From NCBI GenBank assembly GCA_009885515.1, contig VFKO01000291.1, positions 1 through 11,133 of the forward strand: 11,133 bases of DNA. Reading direction: 5' to 3'. Positions within the stretch are counted from its first letter, which is position 1. Each line of letters begins with the position of its first letter. Shown here one piece after another: positions 1 through 6,418 of the stretch. The position numbers were made by a program, and so were the translations under genes. The notes beneath the pieces were generated by a model. It had not been told where the DNA came from. It did no database searches and worked only from the letters and a program-made list of their open reading frames with translations. This DNA comes from Rhodobiaceae bacterium (GTDB taxonomy: Bacteria > Pseudomonadota > Alphaproteobacteria > Micropepsales > Micropepsaceae).

Positions 1-2
1 CG

Positions 3-860
3 CAAGCTGCGATCTTGTCGGCCGGCCAATCTATGGTGCGCAATTGCCATCGCGACGATCAACGCATTCCCGACAGCCCGAAGGGCGCCACCTATGGCCG
101 CGCTTGGGTTGGCTATCGCCAGGGCTCGACAGATTTCGGCACCGACACTGGCATTGACGCCAGTGCCGACTTCAGCTGCACGACCGGCGGCATGGACTGG
201 CGCATGGGCCACGGCTGGTTCGGCGGCGTGTCGGGTGGCTTCGGCAGCGTGACGGGCGACGTGCAAACCGCAGCCGGCAACGGCAGCATCGAAGGCAACT
301 CGCGCGCGATCGAAGCTTTCGCATCGTTCACCAGTAGCGCGCTTTTCATCAACCTGTCCGGCGGCTACGTCGACATGGACTGGATTTATAACGGCGCTTT
401 GATGCCGGCTCTGGCAGCTAAAACTTCCGGGTTCCTGGGCTCGGCACAAGCAGGTGTCGCGCTGGACCTTGATCCTCTGGCGGTCAAGTTGATTGGCAGC
501 CTCAGCTATGATGGAACCGAATGCAGCGACGCATGTATGGGCCTTGCCACAACCCAAGACACCGGCCTGATTGAAGCCAAGGGCACCATCCGCTTCGACG
601 GCGTCGGTATGGGCGGCGCGATCCGGCCTTGGGCCGCCGTGTCGTTGTCGGACGTCATCTCGGATGGCATCAACACCGTATCAATGGGCGGCGTGTCCGT
701 TTCCGCCGATACGAACTCACAGTTATTGTCGATCGATGCCGGTCTGCAAGGCTATCTGGACCAAAACTTCGCCCTGTTCATCGACGCCGGCTATCATCAG
801 AGCCTGTCGGTAAATGTAACGGGTTACAAAGCGGGCGTTGGTTTGAAGATGTACTGGTAG
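3..860 (+). CDS. Autotransporter beta-barrel domain, 5'-partial
   Basis: The reading frame is open to the left window edge, so this is the C-terminal part of a larger secreted or surface protein; the first in-frame start-like codon (TTG at 15) is probably internal. The visible part is rich in Gly, Ser, Asp and aromatic residues in alternating patterns (for example GRAWVGYRQG, GWFGGVSGGFGS, FINLSGGYVDMD, FALFIDAGYHQS). These are typical of the 12-strand autotransporter translocator domain (PF03797), which inserts in the outer membrane and exports the N-terminal passenger. It ends in Tyr-Trp, and an aromatic final residue is the usual BAM recognition signal for outer-membrane barrels. The stop is TAG at 858-860. 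Two Cys-containing stretches (FSC and ECSDAC) lie in predicted loops and could form a disulfide. The passenger, and so the biological role, is outside the window. The barrel assignment is fairly sure, the partner function unknown. Confidence 0.8.
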   Translation, partial: QAAILSAGQSMVRNCHRDDQRIPDSPKGATYGRAWVGYRQGSTDFGTDTGIDASADFSCTTGGMDWRMGHGWFGGVSGGFGSVTGDVQTAAGNGSIEGNSRAIEAFASFTSSALFINLSGGYVDMDWIYNGALMPALAAKTSGFLGSAQAGVALDLDPLAVKLIGSLSYDGTECSDACMGLATTQDTGLIEAKGTIRFDGVGMGGAIRPWAAVSLSDVISDGINTVSMGGVSVSADTNSQLLSIDAGLQGYLDQNFALFIDAGYHQSLSVNVTGYKAGVGLKMYW

Positions 861-956
861 GGTTCAAGTCACGGCACTTCACGCGTTATTGGCGCCGCAG
901 ACGGCCCCAATTAAACACTGCGTCCCCTTTTTGTTGAAGCGCCAGCCTTCCTCGTC

Positions 957-969
957 GTGTCCTTCGTGG
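957..969 (+). repeat. Short interspersed motif, copy 1
   Basis: GTGTCCTTCGTGG, followed by TGAA. An exact 13-base copy in the same orientation lies at 1410-1422, 453 bases away. From memory, similar 'CTTCGTGTCCTTCGTGGTGAA' strings occur in the intergenic DNA of several bacterial genomes; I cannot confirm this for this organism. Confidence 0.4.
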
Positions 970-1013
970 TGAAAACACTTTTTGCTGGACAAAGGCACGG
1001 TTTGAAATTCAGG

Positions 1014-1041
1014 TTGACGCAATCAAACAGTTCTGTATACG
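1014..1041 (+). promoter_or_regulatory. Possible sigma-70-type promoter
   Basis: TTGACG at 1014-1019 is followed after 16 bases by TATACG at 1036-1041. This is a good match at the -35 and a moderate one at the -10. No credible protein gene follows on this strand before the convergent gene at 1441, so if active it would make a short untranslated RNA or an antisense transcript to the membrane protein gene. The hexamers could also be chance. Confidence 0.3.
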
Positions 1042-1274
1042 TTCCGCAATTCTAGCCCCGTTCTGAAATGGACGGTGCTCAGCTGCGACTTGAACACTGA
1101 ATAGATTGGACAACCCCGTACCGTCGGGCGGGGAACGGGTGGGGTGCGCGTGAAATCAGGCGGCGCGTGTGCCCGCTCCTCGCACTGGCTTTGCTCTCTG
1201 CACGCATACATGTTGATTTTGCAGGTAAGTTTTTAAGGGCTAACATATTGAAATATAACGACGTTTGTTCATTA

Positions 1275-1290
1275 CATGCACGAATGCATG
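1275..1290. repeat. Perfect inverted repeat, CATGCA-CGAA-TGCATG
   Basis: Two perfect 6-base arms surround a 4-base CGAA loop. Outer bases do not pair and no T-tract follows on either strand, so it is not a classical terminator. It could be a small RNA hairpin (CGAA fits the GNRA-like/CNNA tetraloop size) or a protein-binding site. Confidence 0.35.
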
Positions 1291-1409
1291 CGTTGGTATA
1301 TAGACACACACCTCATCGCTTTTCCAACACTCACATGGTTAACAGAGGGCCTCCATTGGCGATGGCCTCACAGCCAGGGCCGCGCCTGAGCCAGCTTCGT
1401 CAGACATTT

Positions 1410-1422
1410 GTGTCCTTCGTGG
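1410..1422 (+). repeat. Short interspersed motif, copy 2
   Basis: GTGTCCTTCGTGG, identical to 957-969 and in the same orientation; GAGGTGAA follows shortly after. It lies just past the stop of the minus-strand gene ending at 1441. Confidence 0.4.
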
Positions 1423-1440
1423 CTTTGAGGTGAATCTGCT

Positions 1441-2265
1441 CTAGCGCTGTACGCGCTCGCCGGCTGCGAGTTCGCGCAGGGCTGATGCCGCAACGTCAAC
1501 CGGCTGAGCCAACAATGCGTCAAAGAAATTCTTCATGAGCTTGCACACTTTCGCGGCGTCACCCGATCCCGTCAGCAGTGCGTCCACTTGTTCGGCTGGA
1601 ACACCTGTCGCCTGAGACGCCTCGGCAAAGGCTTGCGCTGCCAGGATAGAAAATTGCTCTGCTCCCATTCTGGCAGCCTCGGGATTGGCTGGAGTTTCAA
1701 TCACGCGAAGCACGATGGCGTTATGACGCTCATTCAATTCGGGACTGAGTTTTGCTTCAATGTCGCCCCGCACACGGCCAAGCGCGATATCTGCGCAAAT
1801 TTCAAACTCATCGGTTGCAGCCAAGTGTAACAACTCATCGCGCGTGAACGAATAGAGTTCGGTGACGAGTCCATCTGGCAACTGCGAAGACTTATCGGCA
1901 ACGTATGACAACGCCAACGACATCGCGTTGGCGCGCACCTCGTCTTCGCCGCGTCCATCTTGCCGGTCACGCGCAATCAAAGTCGCGATGCGTTCAAACA
2001 GTTTAGGCTCGTGTCTTCGTAGCGCCTGCATATAGGGTGTGACGGTATCGACCGGCGTGTCGCCTCCCATGCGAAACATGCTTGCCGGCCAGCCACTAAC
2101 AACTGAAATGCTGATCACGGCGCCGCCGATGGCACCGCCGACCGCAAACCACAGGGCTGGGTAAGGGACGTGCCAAAACCGGCCGGCAGCCAGCGCAGCG
2201 CCATAGGACGCTGCCGCCAGCAACGCTGCAGAAACCAAGACAATGATCAAAGCGGCAATTTCCAT
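1441..2265 (-). CDS. Two-helix membrane protein of unknown function
   Basis: This 274-residue protein is read from ATG at 2265. Residues 1-30 and about 33-58 form two strongly hydrophobic segments rich in Ala, Ile and Gly, giving an N-terminal hairpin anchor in the inner membrane. The remaining ~215 residues are soluble, acidic and mostly helical (for example PYMQALRRHEPKLFERIATLIARD when read across its length), with two Cys residues but no catalytic motif that I recognise. A longer form from GTG at 2301 adds 12 residues; its only Shine-Dalgarno-like site (AAGGAG, 2320-2315) is 13 bases away, which is too far. ATG 2265 has no Shine-Dalgarno site, but a -10-like TATACT lies 7 bases upstream, compatible with a leaderless mRNA. 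The gene is divergent from the LOG gene. No function is assigned. Confidence 0.75.
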   Translation of the reverse strand: MEIAALIIVLVSAALLAAASYGAALAAGRFWHVPYPALWFAVGGAIGGAVISISVVSGWPASMFRMGGDTPVDTVTPYMQALRRHEPKLFERIATLIARDRQDGRGEDEVRANAMSLALSYVADKSSQLPDGLVTELYSFTRDELLHLAATDEFEICADIALGRVRGDIEAKLSPELNERHNAIVLRVIETPANPEAARMGAEQFSILAAQAFAEASQATGVPAEQVDALLTGSGDAAKVCKLMKNFFDALLAQPVDVAASALRELAAGERVQR

Positions 2266-2272
2266 TTGCGGT

Positions 2273-2302
2273 AGTATAGACACAAGTTGATATTTCGCCA
2301 CA
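2273..2302 (-). promoter_or_regulatory. Possible promoter giving a leaderless transcript
   Basis: On the minus strand TATACT (2278-2273) is followed by 7 bases and then ATG at 2265, which would place the transcription start at or next to the start codon. The -35 region is weak: TGTGGC at 18 bases or TTGTGG at 19 bases. The element overlaps the longer GTG-started reading frame, so it favours the shorter protein if real. Confidence 0.35.
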
Positions 2303-2308
2303 ACCTGG

Positions 2309-3094
2309 ATGGTTCTCCTTCAAATGCCCCCAAAGAAACCGGCTGCACCTCGCAACCCGAAAAAACATACAGGCTCTCCCAGCTTTCGCCTGCCCGCACT
2401 AGATCCCGATTTCTTACTCGGCGATTCGATGCGCGGCGTGCGCTTTCTGCTTGAGTACGCGAAAGCCGAAGAAGCTCTGCGCCTTGCCGGGATCCGTTCA
2501 ACGATCGTCGTCTTTGGCTCTGCGCGCACGAAGTTGGGCTCGCGCCGGTACGAAGCAGCGCGTGAGTTTGGCCGGATTGCATCACACCGTGGTGGCTCGC
2601 TCGATGGCAAAGACGCAGTGCGCGACAATGTGATTGCGACTGGCGGCGGGCCCGGAATCATGGAAGCGGCTAATCGGGGCGCGTCAGAAGCTGGCGCGTT
2701 GTCGATCGGTTTCAATATCCGTCTGCCACAGGAGCAGTATCCAAACCCTTATTCGACACCCGAACTGACATTTCAGTTTCACTATTTCGCGATGCGCAAA
2801 ATGCACCTGGCAATGCGAGCCAATGGTCTTGTAGTTTTTCCAGGCGGGTTCGGTACCATGGACGAGCTGTTCGAAATGCTTACCTTGCGTCAGACAGAGA
2901 AAGTGGGCGCGCTGCCGGTGGTGTTGTTTGACCGCGCCTATTGGACGAGCGTCGTCAATTTTGATGTCCTGGTAGCCGAAGGCATGATCGAAAAGGCGGA
3001 CCTCAAAATGTTCAGCTTCGCCGAAAGCGCCGAACAAATTTGGACGCAGCTGATCGCCGGTGGCTTGACTATTGCGAAAAAAGCCAAACGATAG
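2309..3094 (+). CDS. LOG-family (TIGR00730-like) phosphoribohydrolase
   Basis: This 261-residue cytosolic protein has a Rossmann-like fold formerly called 'lysine decarboxylase-like'. Family hallmarks are visible: a first strand ending in VVFGSAR (67-73), TGGGPGIMEAANRGA (111-125) for nucleotide phosphate binding, MRK at 162-164, and PGGFGTMDE (178-186), which holds the catalytic Glu of the PGGxGTxxE motif. Characterised LOG proteins cleave nucleoside 5'-monophosphates to the free base and ribose 5-phosphate, as in cytokinin activation in plants and purine or pyrimidine nucleotide turnover in bacteria; which nucleotide is used here cannot be told. The ~45-residue basic, Pro/Lys-rich N-terminal extension is longer than in minimal LOG proteins. 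The start is uncertain: ATG 2309 and ATG 2324 both lack a clear Shine-Dalgarno site. The gene ends 3 bases before the convergent gene at 3098. Confidence 0.88.
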   Translation: MVLLQMPPKKPAAPRNPKKHTGSPSFRLPALDPDFLLGDSMRGVRFLLEYAKAEEALRLAGIRSTIVVFGSARTKLGSRRYEAAREFGRIASHRGGSLDGKDAVRDNVIATGGGPGIMEAANRGASEAGALSIGFNIRLPQEQYPNPYSTPELTFQFHYFAMRKMHLAMRANGLVVFPGGFGTMDELFEMLTLRQTEKVGALPVVLFDRAYWTSVVNFDVLVAEGMIEKADLKMFSFAESAEQIWTQLIAGGLTIAKKAKR

Positions 3095-3097
3095 AAT

Positions 3098-3547
3098 TCA
3101 GGAACGCGGCTCGCACACAGGATCGGTCGCGCCTTCCGGCAAGACGCAGTCAAAATCCTCTTGACCGGGGCGTGCCTCGGACGAGACATCAAATACCAAA
3201 TGCTTGCCGTCCTTTGCAGATGCTCTGAGCAATTTCTCAATACGGCGCGCATTTGGCATAGCGCCAGAATCAGCGCTGGACGAGAACCACGAACGTCGCG
3301 CAGGCCTGGCCGCTGCGGACGTAACCTGCCCCAGAATGCTCTGCAGTACAGATGGCTTGCGTGGGGGGTGGGCGCGATCAAGCCGGGCCAAAAACGTGCC
3401 AGCCTGATTGAGGGTTGTGGAAAGTTGAGCCCGCTCACCGTAAAGCGCGGACGAAGGTCCATCTGCCTGAGACTTTCGCGCCTCCTCTAATATCTCATTG
3501 ACGAGTTCTGGAACGGGCTTGTTGGTCGGCCTTTGATGCTTTTTCAT
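3098..3547 (-). CDS. Small unknown protein coupled to the Ntn-hydrolase-like gene
   Basis: This 149-residue protein has no recognised domain. It is basic at the N-terminus (MKKHQRPTNK), has a probable amphipathic helix at 11-28, a Pro/Arg-rich and Ser-rich low-complexity middle (about 58-98), and a more ordered C-terminal part (102-122) ending in an acidic tail with two Cys residues. There is no signal peptide or membrane segment. Its ATG lies 7 bases after the stop of the preceding gene (TGA at 3555-3557) and has no clear Shine-Dalgarno site, so translation is probably coupled to that gene. Overlapping frames on the other strand are shorter or look less protein-like. The operon position suggests a partner or regulator of the hydrolase-like protein, but this is inference. 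The stop is 3 bases from the convergent LOG stop. Confidence 0.65.
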   Translation of the reverse strand: MKKHQRPTNKPVPELVNEILEEARKSQADGPSSALYGERAQLSTTLNQAGTFLARLDRAHPPRKPSVLQSILGQVTSAAARPARRSWFSSSADSGAMPNARRIEKLLRASAKDGKHLVFDVSSEARPGQEDFDCVLPEGATDPVCEPRS

Positions 3548-3554
3548 GGGTGCG

Positions 3555-4868
3555 TCAACTCATGTTGTGGCGGATCCAATCGGCCCGGCCTTTTTTGATT
3601 CGAAGTGCCAGAATGGGCTCGGCGACCGACTGGCTGCCTGTGAGTTCATGCTCAATGACCGACAGTTGAACCAGCTTTCTGGCGTAGTCAGCCAGTAGTT
3701 CAGGCGACGCTGAGTTGACCACATCGGCGACACGCATTTCCATCGCATTGCGGGCAATGTCGTCACCGGCCATGATGATGGCGCGCGACACCGCGAGTGG
3801 CGCCTGGTCGAATTGCTGCAGCACGGACTTGGCAAGGCTGACATCTTTCTTCGCAACTTCTCCTGACACGGCATTCAACAACGAACTGATGCCCTGCCGC
3901 ATGAGTTGAAAGAGAACATACTTGTAACCCGGTTGGGCACCTCGCAACAGCGCATCGATCAGATCCGCCTGCGCAAAAGATTGAATGATGGCCGGTTCGC
4001 GTTGAGTTGGCGCACCCATGGTCACAAGCTGGTGCTTCACGAGTCCCGCGAAGGCGCTGCCAATGCGAATGTCGATGAAGGATGGGCGCACGTCGCTTGA
4101 TGCGAAACCTGCAAAAACAATCCCTGTCTTGGGAACGCCAGGTGGCAGCCAGTCGGTAAGGCACGAGCCAATAGTGATCTCGGCCAATGTGGTTTTTGTG
4201 GCTTTGGAAATGACGCCTTCGCCGAACATCGAGTCGCTCATGCCGGTGAGCAATCGGTCGAGATATTGATCCAGAAGCAAGACCAATCGCGACGAACTTT
4301 CCCCGATCAATGGGCGGCGTGCCGGCGGCTGTCCATGCGGTAGAAAAAGATTCTGAAAATACTCACCCGAGTACTGCGACTCAAAACGTAGCATGTCGAG
4401 CGCCCGCAAGAATGTCTGCGCTTGCGGCCGTTGGCCGGTTCGCTCGCTCGACAATTCCACGCATTGATGAAAGCGTTGCACCAGTGCCGCGACATAAACG
4501 GCGAAGTTCAGTCTCTCCTGCCCTTCTTCGAGCGGCAGCAGCGACTGGGATCTGGAGTCGGCGCCGGATGTCCACCTGGCGAGATATTGAACCAGTGACT
4601 GCGCAACCTTTTGCACGCTGTTACCGCGCGAGGGGACCGACGCCGTAAAGGCTTCGAAAATGGCAGCCCAAGGATAGCGATAAAACTCCGCCACATCGAA
4701 GATCATCGCGGCAACCGGCATGGACTGGTCGAGCAGGAAAATTTTGTCGGCGCCCGTCTGATAGCGAACGCTGGCTGTACCATCGGCGTGATATTCGATC
4801 GCCGTGAGCGCGCTGTCGGCAGCCAGCGCCGCGCCCTGCACGTTCAACAGCATGACTTCGGATGTCAT
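3555..4868 (-). CDS. Proteasome/HslV-like N-terminal threonine hydrolase, uncharacterised family
   Basis: This 437-residue cytosolic protein starts Met-Thr. If Met is removed, Thr becomes residue 1, and the motif ALAADSALT then places Asp at 17 and Thr at 21, the exact spacing of proteasome beta and HslV subunits. The Lys before Ile-Phe (residue 42 with Met) occupies the place of catalytic Lys33 after an 8-residue insertion. There is no propeptide, as in HslV. A later strand-like segment, TGIVFAGF (248-255), and the C-terminal part (389-434) resemble, from memory, a widespread unnamed bacterial family with an AADSAxT N-terminus. At about twice the length of HslV, it carries extra helical regions (85-240 and 290-400). 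The start is supported by GGGGGA 4 bases upstream of ATG. The substrate, oligomeric state and any ATPase partner are unknown; no unfoldase gene is in view. Confidence 0.7.
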   Translation of the reverse strand: MTSEVMLLNVQGAALAADSALTAIEYHADGTASVRYQTGADKIFLLDQSMPVAAMIFDVAEFYRYPWAAIFEAFTASVPSRGNSVQKVAQSLVQYLARWTSGADSRSQSLLPLEEGQERLNFAVYVAALVQRFHQCVELSSERTGQRPQAQTFLRALDMLRFESQYSGEYFQNLFLPHGQPPARRPLIGESSSRLVLLLDQYLDRLLTGMSDSMFGEGVISKATKTTLAEITIGSCLTDWLPPGVPKTGIVFAGFASSDVRPSFIDIRIGSAFAGLVKHQLVTMGAPTQREPAIIQSFAQADLIDALLRGAQPGYKYVLFQLMRQGISSLLNAVSGEVAKKDVSLAKSVLQQFDQAPLAVSRAIIMAGDDIARNAMEMRVADVVNSASPELLADYARKLVQLSVIEHELTGSQSVAEPILALRIKKGRADWIRHNMS

Positions 4869-4934
4869 TCATTCCCCCAAGAACGCAGTCGCGCCCACCC
4901 AGCCCGCCCGAGGCCCCAACCTCACACGGGATTA

Positions 4935-4962
4935 CTGCTCGTATTCAGACAAGAACGAGCAG
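4935..4962. promoter_or_regulatory. 8-base perfect inverted repeat upstream of the hydrolase-like gene
   Basis: CTGCTCGT (4935-4942) and ACGAGCAG (4955-4962) are perfectly complementary around a 12-base centre. It sits 67 bases upstream of the hydrolase-like start and 100 bases after the isomerase stop. On the minus strand it is followed by TAATCC and not by a T-tract, so an operator or a weak processing/termination hairpin are both open; a spacing of 20 bases between arm centres, about two helical turns, suits a dimeric regulator. Confidence 0.45.
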
Positions 4963-4985
4963 AAAGGGCAATGGGCTGGCGGACA

Positions 4986-4997
4986 CATTCGTGAATG
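4986..4997. promoter_or_regulatory. Short palindrome CATTC-GT-GAATG
   Basis: Perfect 5-base arms around a 2-base centre lie in the same 193-base gap, 24 bases from the larger inverted repeat. It may be a second operator half of the hydrolase promoter region, but at this length chance is a real possibility. Confidence 0.25.
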
Positions 4998-5061
4998 AAA
5001 ATTTAGGCGCTGAAGCAAATTCGCCCGCAAAACTGCACCTTTTTAAGTGAATGGCCCAGAA

Positions 5062-5649
5062 TTAGGGAAGCAAATGCTCCTCGACGAAATCGAGACGGTC
5101 CTGGCCAAAGAACATTTCGCCATTTACAAAAAATGTGGGCGCGCCGAAAACGCCACGCGCAACCGCCCCCTCAGTGTTGGCTTTCAGCTTTTCCTTCACG
5201 TCTGCGCGCTCAATGCGGGTCAGAAAATCAGACGGATCAATGCGGATGTCTTTCAAAACGTGTGTGATTTCGTTTTGGTCATTCAGATTACGCGTATGAG
5301 CCCACATAGCATCGAACATCGCGTTGACATAAATATCGAATAGAGGTGTCGCTTGGTAAGCGACGGCCCCGCGCATCAGGGGAAGCGTGTTGACCGGAAA
5401 GTGAGAATTGAAGTTCAGAACGACGCCATAGCGCTTCGCGAAGCGCGCCAGATCGCCATTCATGTAGCGCGCTTTGGCAGGAACCATCGCCGGTGAAGTG
5501 TTGCCAGTCGCCTTGAAGACGCCACCCAGCAAAATCGGTGTCCACATGATGCGCGCGCCGTGACGAGCCGTTATCTTGGGCAATTGCTTGTAGGCCAGAA
5601 ACGAGGTGGGGCTGCCAAAATCGAACAGAAACTCGACCGTCTTTGTCAT
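5062..5649 (-). CDS. 2-hydroxychromene-2-carboxylate isomerase / DsbA-like (kappa GST) protein
   Basis: This 195-residue protein has a thioredoxin fold with a helical insertion. The start motif VEFLFDFGSPTSFLAYKQLP (5-24) carries Ser13 of the SP motif that in NahD-type isomerases is the glutathione-activating residue; there is no CxxC, which argues against a thiol oxidase. The C-terminal GVFGAPTFFVNGEMFFGQDR (cis-Pro of the thioredoxin fold in GAPT) is characteristic of COG3917 proteins. Known members isomerise 2-hydroxychromene-2-carboxylate with glutathione in naphthalene breakdown, but most genomic copies are outside such pathways and act on unknown glutathione-linked substrates. ATG 5649 was chosen because the fold begins there; the frame extends to a TTG at 5673. 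It starts 5 bases after the SDR stop, so the two are an operon with probable translational coupling. Confidence 0.85.
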   Translation of the reverse strand: MTKTVEFLFDFGSPTSFLAYKQLPKITARHGARIMWTPILLGGVFKATGNTSPAMVPAKARYMNGDLARFAKRYGVVLNFNSHFPVNTLPLMRGAVAYQATPLFDIYVNAMFDAMWAHTRNLNDQNEITHVLKDIRIDPSDFLTRIERADVKEKLKANTEGAVARGVFGAPTFFVNGEMFFGQDRLDFVEEHLLP

Positions 5650-5654
5650 CGTGC

Positions 5655-6407
5655 TTACCACTTCTCCATCCAAGGTCTAAGGTCCAGTTCATGCGTCCAA
5701 GCATCACGAGGTTGATTGTGCAGCATCCAATACATGTCAGCAATGTGATCAGGCGACAGAATCCCTTCTTGAGCCTTGAGTTCATAGGTTTGCGGAAAAG
5801 TATCGCGAATGAATGCGGTATCAATGGCCCCATCTATAATGGTGTGCGCCACATGTATGCCCTTGGGTCCAAGCTCCCGCGCCATGCTTTGAGCCAGAGC
5901 GCGCAATGCATGCTTGGCACCTGAAAACGCACAAAACCCGGCCGAACCACGCAAACTGGCGGTGGCGCCGGTCAAAATAATTGTTCCGCGAGCGCGAGGC
6001 ACCATGCGGCGCGCCGCTTCACGGCCCATGAGGAATCCGGCAAAGGCTCCCATTTCCCACACTTTGGTATAAACGCGCGCTGTGGTTTCTCTGATTGAAA
6101 AACGGACGTTGGCGCCAATGTTGAACACCGCGACATCAATTTCGCCAATGTCGCGTTCGACCTCGTCAAAGAGAGCGATGACGTCCTCTTCTTTGCGCGC
6201 GTCCGAGCCAAAGGCATGCGCATGGCCTCCCGCCCGTTCGATGTCCTCGACGAGTGGGTTAAGACGTTCTTTTTCGCGCCGGGTCACACAGGCAATGTAA
6301 CCCTCACGCGCAAAGCGGCGGGCAATTGCACCACCCGTCGCATCGCCTGCACCTATCACCAATGCAACGCGCGGCTTTTCAGTTTGATTTTTGCCAGGCG
6401 AAACGAT
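5655..6407 (-). CDS. SDR-family oxidoreductase, probable non-canonical AUC start
   Basis: This 250-residue Rossmann-fold enzyme of the short-chain dehydrogenase/reductase family has the cofactor motif GAGDATGGAIA (residues 19-29 from AUC), a NIGA motif in place of NNAG, and a helix region ending in ALAQSMARELGPKGIHVAH. The usual catalytic YxxxK is FxxxK here (Phe161, Lys165), so the proton-donating Tyr is absent; I recall this as a feature of a related SDR subgroup. The only normal start codon, TTG 6362, has no Shine-Dalgarno site and would remove the start of the first beta strand (KPRVALVIGAG). In the same frame, GGAGG (6418-6414) sits 6 bases before AUC at 6407, giving an N-terminus MVSPGKNQTEKPRVALVIG. 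A stop codon lies in frame a little further upstream. The gene precedes the isomerase gene by 5 bases. The substrate is unknown. Confidence 0.8.
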   Translation of the reverse strand: MVSPGKNQTEKPRVALVIGAGDATGGAIARRFAREGYIACVTRREKERLNPLVEDIERAGGHAHAFGSDARKEEDVIALFDEVERDIGEIDVAVFNIGANVRFSIRETTARVYTKVWEMGAFAGFLMGREAARRMVPRARGTIILTGATASLRGSAGFCAFSGAKHALRALAQSMARELGPKGIHVAHTIIDGAIDTAFIRDTFPQTYELKAQEGILSPDHIADMYWMLHNQPRDAWTHELDLRPWMEKW

Positions 6408-6418
6408 GAAACACCTCC
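6405..6418 (-). promoter_or_regulatory. Ribosome-binding site deciding an AUC start
   Basis: On the minus strand GGAGG (6418-6414), a 6-base spacer and AUC (6407-6405) form a well-spaced initiation site in frame with the SDR. No AUG, GUG or UUG occurs in frame between the upstream stop and UUG 6362. A sequencing error or a recent ATG-to-ATC change would explain it equally well. Confidence 0.5.

Larger units (their letters stand above)
861..1440. other. Intergenic region, 580 bases, no credible gene
   Basis: This gap lies between the end of the autotransporter and the end of the minus-strand membrane protein, so it is downstream of both. It contains a possible forward promoter (1014-1041), two copies of a 13-base motif (957-969 and 1410-1422), a small inverted repeat (1275-1290) and an AT-rich patch around 1210-1280. 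No strong intrinsic terminator with a T-tract was seen for either neighbour. The longest frame, 1167-1433 (+), has a protein-like length but no recognisable composition or ribosome-binding site. A non-coding RNA from the forward promoter is possible but unproven. Confidence 0.6.

Noticed and set aside
1167..1433. Forward frame of 88 codons in the first long gap
   Set aside because: No ribosome-binding site, no recognisable domain, and a random-looking composition rich in His, Arg and Leu. It also runs over the repeated motif. Not called as a gene.
2320..2715. Minus-strand frame opposite the LOG gene start
   Set aside because: It is antisense to the conserved LOG motifs, with Arg/Ser/Pro-rich shadow composition and no start signal.
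5671..5673. TTG start giving an isomerase 8 residues longer
   Set aside because: It overlaps the SDR coding end, has no Shine-Dalgarno site, and the extra residues are not part of the fold; ATG 5649 fits the family start.
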